From positions 1,550,001 through 1,614,000 of the forward strand of contig OZ237735.1 in assembly GCA_965178125.1 (NCBI GenBank): a DNA stretch of 64,000 bases, written 5' to 3'. This document shows, in pieces, positions 55,835 through 64,000 of this stretch (positions within the stretch are counted from its first letter, which is position 1; each line of letters starts with the position of its first letter). The translations under genes and the position numbers were made by a program. The stretch is from Bilabrum cf. latius (Eukaryota > Bigyra: Bicosoecida > Bigyra > Bicosoecida). The notes under the pieces were generated by a model. The model was not told the DNA's origin and did not search any database. It saw only the letters and a program-made list of their open reading frames with translations.

Positions 55835-57109
55835 ATGGAGCAAGCCGGTCCAAGTTCCGAGGAGGTGATCGATCTCGTCCACAGCGACTCGAGCGAGAGC
55901 TACAACTCCGAAAGTGATTTCGCAGTCCCCGGCAGCGGCAGCGGCACGAGTGCAGTAGCAAGACTATGGACTCGCGCTAGCAGGCATGGCAACCGTGGTG
56001 TGCATTCGAAAGGCAGGGCGCGGTACCCACGTCGCGATCCAGCTGTGGCCATCGTCAAACCTCAGTCCAGAAGTCCCGTGTCCTCTGTGGCGTCAGGGTC
56101 ATCCAGCAGCAGCAGCAGCAGCGCAGTATCGCAGCAGGCGGTGCAATCATCGATGAAGGCGAGCTCAGGTGCAACTGCAGGCGACAGCAGCAGCGCCTCT
56201 CTGGGGCAGAAACGCGGCAGGCAGGCAGTGTCGCGTGTGGAGGCAATGGACGTCTGCTAGGATGGAAGGGCGAAGAGGCGGCGGAGAGAAGCAGCTGGAA
56301 GTGTGTCAGCTGCCGGGTATGCGTGCGAGGTATGCAGGAAAGTGCTGAGCAGCATGGCCAGCTTGAGGAGGCACATGTCCACTGTGCACTTGGGCGAGCG
56401 GAAGCACGAGTGCAGTGTGTGCGGCAAGTCGTTCGGGGAGGCAGGCAATCTCAGGACGCACATGTCCACTGTGCATCATGGCGAGCGCAAGCACGAGTGC
56501 ATGGAGTGCGGCAAGTCATTCGGGCAGGCAGGCCATCTCAGGACGCACATGTCCACTGTGCATCTGGGGTAGCGCAAGCACGAGTGCATGGAGTGCGGCA
56601 AGTCATTCGGGCAGGCAAGCTCACTCAGGACGCACATGTCCACTGTGCATCTAGGCGAGCGGAAGCACGAGTGCATGGAGTGCGGCAAGGCATTCGGGCA
56701 GGCAGGCTCACTCAGGACGCACATGTCCACTGTGCATCTAGGCGAGCGGAAGCACGAGTGCATGGTGTGCGGCAAGGCCTTTGGGATGGCAGGCAATCTC
56801 AGGACGCACATGTCCGTAGTGCATCTGGGGTAGCGCAAGCACGAGTGCATGGAGTGCGGCAAGTCGTTCGGGCAGGCAGGCAATCTCAGGACGCACATGT
56901 CCACTGTGCATCTAGGCGAGCGCAAGCACGAGTGCATGGAGTGCGGCAAGTCATTCGGGCAGGCAAGCTCACTCAGGACGCACATGTCCACTGTGCATCA
57001 TGGCGAGCGCAAGCACGAGTGCATGGAGTGCGGCAAGTCATTCGGGGAGGCAGGCAATCTCAGGAGGCACATGTCCGTAGTGCATCATGGCGAGCGCAAG
57101 CACGAGTGA
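55835..57109 (+). CDS. C2H2 zinc-finger array protein 1 (9 fingers) with SUMO-interacting motif
   Basis: 424 residues, stop UGA. The N-terminus has a canonical SIM followed by acidic/Ser residues (EEVIDLVHSDSSES). Then comes a Ser-rich, basic disordered region with poly-Ser from a CAG-type run. Nine near-identical fingers follow with an 84-bp period: C-x2-C-GK[SA]F-x6-L-x2-H-x4-H, linker H[LH]GERKHE. Between fingers, residue differences concentrate at helix positions -1, 3 and 6, which contact DNA. UAGs at 56258-56260, 56570-56572 and 56831-56833; the last two replace the linker Glu (LG-x-RKH). Likely a sequence-specific DNA-binding protein; target unknown. A paralogue lies at 59898. Confidence 0.85.
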
Positions 57110-57264
57110 AAGGTCTGGGAGGTCGAACTCTTCCTAGATGCTCCCGCGAATGTGATGAAGTACCAGCAATGGCAGCTTTTTCCAAGTCTTGTTGTATTTT
57201 CGTGGTCATCAGGATAGAAGCGACGGGGAGCAGAGGTGAGCCGGAAGACGAGGTGAGTGCAGGA

Positions 57265-58066
57265 GGGCAGGAGGTGAAGAGGGACAAAGAGGGACACACC
57301 GGCACAGGAGGACAGGAGGTGGAGAGGGACAAAAGAGGGACACCGGCACAGGAGGACAGGAGGTGAAGAGGGACAAAGAGGGACACACCGGCACAGGAGG
57401 ACAGGAGGTGGAGAGGGACAAAGAGGGACACACCGGCACAGGAGGACAGGAGGTGGAGAGGGACAAGAGGGACACACCGGCACAGGAGGACAGGAGGTGG
57501 AGAGGGACAAGAGAGACACACCGGCACAGGAGGACAGGAGGTGAAGAGGGACAAAGAGGGACACACCGGCACAGGAGGACAGGAGGTGGAGAGGGACAAG
57601 AGAGACACACCGGCACAGGAGGACAGGAGGTGAAGAGGGACAAAGAGGGACACACCGGCACAGGAGGACAGGAGGTGGAGAGGGACAAGAGAGACACACC
57701 GGCACAGGAGGACAGGAGGTGAAGAGGGACAAAGAGGGACACACCGGCACAGGAGGACAGGAGGTGGAGAGGGACAAGAGAGACACACCGGCACAGGAGG
57801 ACAGGAGGTGAAGAGGGACAAAGAGGGACACACCGGCACAGGAGGACAGGAGGTGAAGAGGGACAAAGAGGGACACACCGGCACAGGAGGACAGGAGGTG
57901 GAGAGGGACAAAGAGGGACACACCGGCACAGGAGGACAGGAGGTGGAGAGGGACAAGAGGGACACACCGGCACAGGAGGACAGGAGGTGGAGAGGGACAA
58001 AGAGGGACACACCGGCACAGGAGGACAGGAGGTGGAGAGGGACAAGAGAGACACACCGGCACAGAT
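57265..58066. repeat. 44/45-bp minisatellite, about 18 copies
   Basis: Tandem units of the type AGGTGGAGAGGGACAAGAGG... ending ACACCGGCACAGGAGGACAGG. Lengths are 44 or 45 bp depending on an A insertion, in alternating sub-variants (GAAGAGG vs GGAGAGG; AAAGAGG vs AGAGA). The paralogous locus near 61,930-61,975 holds a single unit. It creates long open frames on both strands that I do not regard as coding. Confidence 0.95.
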
Positions 58067-58445
58067 GACGACAGTGCGGTGTCAAAAGGGAGAACACAAC
58101 GGGAGGAACGGGGGCTCCAGGTGCAAGGCACGAGGAAGACCCGAATGGTAGCGGCCTGCATGGCCAGCAACGCGCAGAGGGCCAACAGGCGGGTGGAAAG
58201 ATGGGGCGCACGGCAGGTCGGCCAGGACCGGCGCGTGCGGGCTGAGAGGATAGGGCCAAGGTGGCGATGCAGGGAGCAAAGCACACGGTCCCTAGGGCGG
58301 CGAACAGGAACAGGAAGCCATGTGGCGACGAGGCCAGTCGCGTGCATTGGGAAAGTGGCGTGTACATTCGTAGTGGGCCAGATGAATACCGCATTCAGGC
58401 GGACCGGTGAAGAACCAGTCGTTCGGGGTTAAGCCCAGAGGGTCG
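58067..58445. repeat. Segmental duplicate, copy A
   Basis: High-identity match to 61,976-62,365, including the blocks beginning ACGACAGTGCGGTGTCAA and GGAACAGGAAGCCATGTGGC. No gene is recognised on either strand. Confidence 0.75.
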
Positions 58446-58520
58446 GCGGGACCGGGGGCAGGAAAGTTTCTTAACATGGGCTCCCTGCCGCTGTGCATCT
58501 TTGTCTGTGCAATGCCTGGC

Positions 58521-59104
58521 TCAGGACCAGATGTCCCGCACATACCTGCCCTGCTCCATTATGCTCACCAAAGCGCGCTGAGACTCGCCCATGCCAGGCA
58601 GAGCCTTCACGCTCGCCTGCAGCACGTCGGAGGCCCGGCCCCCGCTGCCATCGGCCCGCACCGCCGCCTCCACCACGGCCTCCCCGCCCGCCAGCACCGC
58701 AGTCAGGGCCTGGTGCACCACATCTCGCGCCATGGCCGCGCCGTCACCGCACCATGTACACGTAGTTGCCCTCCTTCACGATGAGCTGCCTGAGCCTGTC
58801 GGCCACCTGAGGCTCCAGCATGCGGTTCCACACGGACGTCCTGGCTCCCTCCACCACGCCCTGAATGCCATCGTCATCGTCGTGCCTCCGGTCATGCGCC
58901 GGCTTGCCGCTGCGGCCCTCCCGACTGAAGGCGCAGTGCAGCTCGGTGGGGTCGCCCCCTTGCAGCAGCGAGGCCCAGTCGCGCCGAGATAGAAAGTCGC
59001 AGCTGCTCCTGCTCCTGCGGTTGCCGAGCAGCAGCAGCACGTCGCCCGCCGGCACGGCCGGCCTGCCGCCCATCATCGGCACCTGCTCGGGGTTGGACGC
59101 CAGC
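58521..59104 (-). pseudogene. Diflavin-reductase NADPH-binding domain, copy 2 (frameshifted)
   Basis: Reads GDVLLLLGNRR, an AFSRE motif and ADRLRQLIVKEGNYVYM. It shifts frame at about 58750, where copy 1 has CCGCCCATG and this copy CCGCACCATG, then continues MARDVVHQALTAVL to a proper C-terminus RYVRDIWS and UGA. Order and terminal Trp match NDOR1/TAH18 flavin reductases that feed electrons to the CIA Fe-S machinery. Upstream (59659-59105) is a low-complexity Ala/Ser frame with no recognisable FAD or FMN domain. Confidence 0.6.
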
Positions 59105-59897
59105 AGGCCAGAGGACCTGAAGCGAGCGATGGGGGCTGCGCGAGTCGGCGCACTCCGCGGCTTCCTCCCGATCCAGCGCGCGCATCAGCCGATACACCGC
59201 CGCGATCTCCCTCGGGGGCGCCTGGAAGCTGGCACACGTGCCCAGAGCCAGGCGAGACCGGAGGCGAGCCGGGCCCAGGAGAGCAGCCGCGCCGGCGGAG
59301 GGCGACTCGGATGGACCCGCCGGCCCGTCGCAGACGCTTCCAGTCACGTTGAGAACGGCGGCAGTAGCAGCGGCAGCCATCCGCGCGCTGGCAACCGCTG
59401 CTGCCTCGGCCTTGGCAAGCTCGTCGCTCCTCACCGATGCCTTGTCGCCTGGAAGCTGCACTGCATCCGCGATCAGCTCGGCAGACCTGGCAGAGGGAAT
59501 GCCCTGCGTGGACACGTGCAACATGCCCGCACCAGCACCGTTGGTAGATGTCGCTCCACCGAGCGGCGAAGCTCCCCCGATCCAGCAGCTGGGAGCTCCC
59601 CTGCAGGGACGGTCCCAATTTGTAGGTTCCGCTGTCAGTGCGCGGTGAGTGGATGACAAGATCTCTCGATTTCAACTCATTCCGTCTTCAAAGCCTCGAT
59701 CTTGGCGTTGGCATTTGACTTGTTCGAGAAGTGCTCCGAGACCAGGTCGGGCGAAATCGAAGTAGACCAGTCTACTGCAGGGACTTCCAGCTCGTTCTGT
59801 TTGTCAGTCGCTGGTTTTCGTTCTGCAGCCGCCAGCCAGTCGGCCTGATATAGAGATACAAGTTACACACGCGGAGCATCGACTGCCCAATAGCGCC

Positions 59898-61328
59898 ATG
59901 GCGCAAGCCGGTCCAAGCTCCGAGGAGGTAATCGACCTCGTCCACAGCGACTCGAGCGAGAGCGACACCTCCGAGAGTGATTTCGAAGCCCCCGATAGAT
60001 GCATCGGGATAAGCGAAGGAATAAGAGAAAGGACTCGCAGTAGCAGGCATGGAAACCGTGGTGTGTATGCGAAAGGCAGGGCGCGGTATCCACGTCACGA
60101 TCGGTCTAGTAGATATAGTCCTGTGTCCTCTGTGGCGTCAGGGTCATCCAGCAGCAGCAGCAGCAGCGCAGTATCGCAGCAGGCGGTGCAATCATCGATG
60201 AAGGCGAGCTCCGGTGCAGCTGCAGGCGACAGCAGCAGCACCTCTCTGGGGCAGAAACGCGGCAGGCAGGCAGTGTCGCGCGTGGAGGCAATGGACGTCT
60301 ACTAGGATGGTAAGGCTAAGAGGCGGCGGAGAGAAGCGGCTGGAAGTGTGTCAGCTGCCGGGTATGCGTGCGAGGTATGCGGGAAAGTGCTGAGCAGCAT
60401 GGCCAGCTTGAGGAGGCACCTGTCCGTGGTGCATCTGGGCGAGCGCAAGCACAAGTGCAGCGTGTGCGGCAAGGCATTCGGGCGGGCAAGCAGTCTCAGG
60501 ACGCACATGTCCACTGTGCATCATGGCGAGCGCAAGCACGAGTGCATGGAGTGCGGCAAGGCATTCGGGCGGGCAAGCAGTCTCAGGACGCACATGTCCA
60601 CTGTGCATCTGGGCGAGCGCAAGCACGAGTGCAGCGTGTGCGGCAAGTCATTCGGGCTGGCAGGCTCACTCAGGACGCACATGTCCACTGTGCATCTAGG
60701 CGAGCGCAAGCACGAGTGCAGCGTGTGCGGCAAGTCATTCGGGCTGGCAGGCTCACTCAGGACGCACATGTCCACTGTGCATCTGGGGTAGCGCAAGCAC
60801 GAGTGCAGTATGTGCGGCAAGTCATTCGGGCAGGCAGGCTCACTCAGGAGGCACATGTCCGTGGTGCATCTGGGCGAGCGCAAGCACGAGTGCATGGTGT
60901 GCGGCAAGGCGTTCGGGCTGGCAGGCTCACTCAGGACGCACATGTCCACTGTGCATTTGGGGTAGCGCAAGCACGAGTGCAGCGTGTGCGGCAAGTCATT
61001 CGGACAGGCAGGCCATCTCCGGACGCACATGTCCACTGTGCATCTGGGCGAGCGCAAGCACGAGTGCAGCGTGTGCGGCAAGGCATTCGGGGAGGCAGGC
61101 CATCTCAGGAGGCACATGTCCACTGTGCATCATGGCGAGCGCAAGCACGAGTGCAGTGTGTGCGGCAAGGCGTTCGGGCAGGCTGGGACTCTCAGGAGGC
61201 ACATGTCCGTGGTGCATCATGGCGAGCACAAGCACGAGTGCATGGTATGCGGCAAGTCATTCGGTGTAGCAGGCAATCTCAGGAGGCACATGTCCGTGGT
61301 GCATCATGGCGAGCGCAAGCACGAGTGA
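59898..61328 (+). CDS. C2H2 zinc-finger array protein 2 (11 fingers), paralogue of gene 1
   Basis: 476 residues, stop UGA. Same design as gene 1: SIM (EEVIDLVHSDSSES), Ser-rich basic linker, then eleven 28-residue fingers. Intercysteine residues are mainly CSVC or CMVC rather than CMEC. Helix -1/3 residues differ from gene 1 (Arg, Leu, Gln, Glu, Val at -1; Ser, His, Asn, Thr at 3). UAGs at 60303-60305, 60789-60791 and 60963-60965; the latter two again stand for linker Glu in LG-x-RKH. Promoter and 3' flank are homologous to those of gene 1, so the pair arose by segmental duplication. Finger number differs, showing array expansion or contraction. Confidence 0.85.
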
Positions 61329-61512
61329 AAGGTCTGGGAGGTTGAACTCTTCCTAGATGCTCCCGCGAATGTGATGACGCACCAGCAATGGCAGCTTTTC
61401 TCAAGTCTTTCTCAAAATGGGCTTCCTACCTCTGTGCATATTTGCCTGCCAGTGTGTCATATTGCCGCTCAGGACCACATGTCCCGCACATACCTCCCCT
61501 GCTCCATCATGC

Positions 61513-61690
61513 TCACCTGAAGGCGCAGTGCAGCTCGGTGAGGTCGCCCCCTTGCAGCAGCGAGGCCCTGTCGCGCCGAGATAGAAAGTCGCAGCTGCTC
61601 CTGCGGTTGCCGAGCAGCAGCAGCACGTCGCCCGCCGGCACGGCCGGCTTGCTGCCCATCATTGGCAATGGCTTGGGGTTCGATGCTTCG
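61513..61690 (-). pseudogene. Diflavin-reductase fragment, copy 3
   Basis: A short minus-strand segment with PMMGSKPAVPAGDVLLLLGN and a following DFLSRRD block, near-identical to copy 2, ending abruptly after TELHCAF. No N- or C-terminal continuation is seen. Confidence 0.6.
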
Positions 61691-61879
61691 TGGCTCGGAG
61701 GTATGCTGTCCCCCATCGCCCTCGTGCTGCTCCTACTCGCTGTCCTGCAGCTCCTCGCGAGCCTTTGTGCCGCCGAGCAACGCCTCGCTGCTGGTGTTCT
61801 TGGGCCCGTCCACCTTGCAAGCGTCATCCTCCTCGTGCTCGTTGTCCTGACAACAAATCTTGTTATATGGACTCGGACA

Positions 61880-62370
61880 TCAGGATTGAAGCAACGGGGA
61901 GCAGAGGTGAGACGGAAGACGAGGTGGGCGCAGGAGCACAGGAGGTGGAGAAGAAGAGGGGGACACCGGCACAGGCGACGACAGTGCGGTGTCAACAGGG
62001 AGAACACAACGGGGGGAAGGGGGCTCCAGGTGCAAGGCACGAGGGAGACACGGGTGGCAGCGGACTGCATGGCCAGCAGCACGCAGAAGGCCAACAGGTG
62101 GGTGGACAGATGGGGCGCACGGCAGGTCGGCCAGGACCGGCGCGTGCAAGCTGAAAGGATAGGGCCAAGGTGGCAATGCTGGGAGCAAAGCACACGGACC
62201 CTAGGGCGGGGAACAGGAACAGGAAGCCATGTGGCGACGAGGCCAGTCGGGTGCATGGGGAAAGTGGTGTGTACATTCGTAGTGTCAGATGAATACCGCA
62301 TTCAGGTGGACCGGTGAAGAACCAGTCGTTCGGGGTGAAGCCCAGTGGGTCCGCGGGACCGGGGGCAGGA
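61880..62370. repeat. Segmental duplicate, copy B
   Basis: Matches 57,205-57,290 joined to 58,067-58,445, but with only one minisatellite unit in between. It ends where copy A diverges, after GGACCGGGGGCAGG. Confidence 0.75.
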
Positions 62371-62564
62371 ATTTTTTCTGCAACTCATCTACAAGCACGA
62401 TCGGCGATCGAGGCACCCGGAGCCGTCTGCCCAAAGTGACAAAGTCCCTCCAATCCATGTGCGTCCAGTTCCCTTCTCGCACATCACTGTCTCTACATGC
62501 CTGCACCGCACATATTATTGGAATTAGGCTGGCCAGCTACACGTCCTGACTGGCAGAATGGCAA
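62371..62564. other. Spacer with an unrecognised minus-strand frame
   Basis: A minus-strand frame 62506-62285 has a protein-like stretch (DFVTLGRRLRVPRSPIVL), but it overlaps the duplicated block and is not recognised. Confidence 0.25.
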
Positions 62565-64000
62565 TTAAACCGAGTCGGCCCCTCCCTTGTAGAACAGGAA
62601 GATCTCCCAGGTCCCGAAGAAGATCTCAAGGGCGACTTCTGCCACGATGAGCCAAATGACAATCCACTCGAGTCTGCTTGAGTGCTACGCCTCCAGCTGC
62701 GTGGACAGCATCTCCAGAAGCTCCCGAATGACATCTAGCCGCTGGTTCAGGAGGTCAACCCGCCGCTCGATGTCCAAATAGGACTGCATCCTCTCGAAGA
62801 TTGGCTCGAACTCGTCCGACTCCCAGAGGAATTCCGGGGTATCCAACAAGTCCGACGTGTTGATGGTGTTTCTCTCCACGAAAAGGAGCCCGATCTTCTT
62901 GGACACGTCCAGCTCGGACAAGCCGACGCGCCCAGTCCTCGCTAGCTCGATCGGCACGCTCTGGGTCTTGGAGATCGTCCTGTTGACACGAGTCTCTAGC
63001 ACGCTCAGCTTGACGCTCTGTGCAAAGGCATACGAAGCAGCCAGCCTCTCGATGGGGTCGTTCGTCCCCAGCACCACCTCGTCGCTGACCACGCGGCTCT
63101 TGGCGCCGTGGCTGAACTCCATGTCGTCGCATTCGATCTCAGACACGGGACCCAGCACCAGGCCCCCGCCCGTCCCACTCGCCCCGCGGCCGAAGGCAGC
63201 AGACAGGAAAGTACCGGTACCGGTTCTGCCCGTGGCTACTGATGCAGACGAATCCTGCTTCCGGAGCACATGCTCGGGGGCAAGCATGGCGGCACCCATA
63301 GCACGCCTGCGGAGTCCATCGGCTCCCGCAGAGTGGTTGACGCTCACTGCGCTGCCGGTGACTGCTTGCATCCCTCGGTGGCTCCACGACTGCCACCCGT
63401 CGCCTTGCTGATGCTGCTGCTGCTGCTGCTGATGTTGTTGTTGTTGAAATCCGTGACCAGCACTGGTGGCGGACCTGCCCCCGGGTTTGCCCATGGCCAG
63501 CCGGGAGGACCCCAGCTGGGAGCGAGATGCACCACTGCCACCTGCACCTTGCCCAGGGGTCCCTGGCCCGACGCCGGAATCGGCTCCGGATCCCGCCAGG
63601 GAATCGTTCTGAAGCAGGGAGGCCGTCGCGGACGCACCACTGCCTGCTCCTCCGTGCAAGGACCCGATCGATCGGATGGGCGACTCCTAAGTGGCGGTGG
63701 TTGAGCTCGGGCCAAGCTCCAGCCCGATCCCGCTCGAGTCGTGGTGGGCAGCAGCAGCCAAAGAGCCATGCTTTCCCTCATGTGATCGGCCGCCGTCTTG
63801 TTCCTTGGTCTCCTCGGAGACGTTGTTCCCTGAGCCGGAGGAGCGGCTGCCCGCGTTGGCCCGCTCCAGCCGGATAGCGCGAACCTCTGCCTCAGCCTCC
63901 GCCGCGGCCGCTGCGGCCTCCTCTGCGGTCTGCTCCGCAACTGCTTTGTCGTAGAGGAAATCTATCTCTGGGTATATGCTGTCCCGGTCCCCGTCATCGT
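62565..64000 (-). CDS. RMD1/RMND1 (DUF155) family membrane protein, C-terminal part
   Basis: Enters from beyond 64000 and ends at UAA 62567-62565. The N-terminal visible part is low complexity with a poly-Gln/His tract near 63,420. The DUF155 core follows: GTNDPIERLAASYAFAQSVK, LETRVNRTISKT, LARTGRVGLSELDVSKKIG, ERNTINTSDLLDTPEFLWE. The conserved C-terminal membrane anchor is HSSRLEWIVIWLIVAEVALE. UAG at 62687-62685 lies directly before HSSRLEW, and stopping there would delete the transmembrane anchor. A second UAG is at 63689-63687. In yeast and humans relatives are mitochondrial or vacuolar membrane proteins; location here is unknown. Confidence 0.88.

Noticed and set aside
57265-58066. CRISPR-like array
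   Set aside because: Units are contiguous with no unique spacers, and the organism is eukaryotic.
57060-58394. Long minus-strand ORFs (up to 444 codons) across the minisatellite
   Set aside because: Two overlapping minus-strand frames are open at once and both are pure repeat translations. The 44/45-bp unit length shifts frame between copies.
56257-61123. Minus-strand ORFs through the zinc-finger arrays
   Set aside because: They are shadows created by the 84-bp repeat; the plus strand encodes canonical C2H2 fingers.

Overview
This window is nuclear DNA from a GC-rich, compact, intron-bearing unicellular eukaryote. At least 20 conserved eukaryotic genes can be read, with GT-AG introns of about 80-370 nt. 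A CCDC61/VFL3 homologue and a MOK-type kinase imply centrioles or cilia, so a flagellated protist is likely. I cannot place it in a named lineage.

The dominant observation is a non-standard nuclear genetic code. UAG is a sense codon, most likely glutamine, while UGA and UAA remain stops. About 85 in-frame UAGs lie inside otherwise intact genes. All 22 genes whose ends are visible finish in UGA (18) or UAA (4), never UAG. The decisive site is in an NF-YB gene that a standard-code ORF search misses: UAG sits exactly at the invariant Gln of the histone-fold motif TVQECVSEF. Sites in LSM14, CCDC61, a PDK1-like kinase and MOK agree with Gln (or Glu). One MetAP2 site would be Leu in relatives and is the main discordance.

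Layout. 1-10.1 kb: Aquarius (-), isoleucyl-tRNA synthetase (+), and a Notum-esterase/GH55-glucanase fusion (-). 10.3-16.5 kb: one 2,078-codon low-complexity coiled-coil gene (-) with about 25 UAGs. 16.8-34.6 kb: LSM12 (+), phospholipase B-like (+), CCDC61 (-), PDK1-like kinase (+), MetAP2 (-), MOK kinase (+), NF-YB (-), LSM14/RAP55 (-). 34.7-45.5 kb: PsuG-PfkB fusion (+), ankyrin protein with a start codon split by an intron (+), alpha-galactosidase (-), HIBADH-family dehydrogenase (-). 45.6-49.6 kb: a less GC-rich, poorly resolved interval bracketed by two clusters of alternately oriented hairpin repeats that share a perfect 50-bp inverted repeat. 49.8-54.8 kb: threonine dehydratase (-), AcpS (+), a hidden PIG-X-like membrane protein (-), VDAC porin (+). 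55-62.4 kb: a segmentally duplicated block with two C2H2 zinc-finger array paralogues, three broken copies of a diflavin-reductase C-terminus and a 44/45-bp minisatellite. 62.6-64 kb: an RMD1/DUF155 protein (-) running off the window.

The genes are mostly unrelated housekeeping functions in a head-to-head or tail-to-tail compact arrangement. Shared themes are mRNA handling (Aquarius, LSM12, LSM14), kinase signalling and cilium/centriole biology (CCDC61, MOK), and secreted or lysosomal hydrolases (Notum-GH55, PLB-like, alpha-galactosidase).
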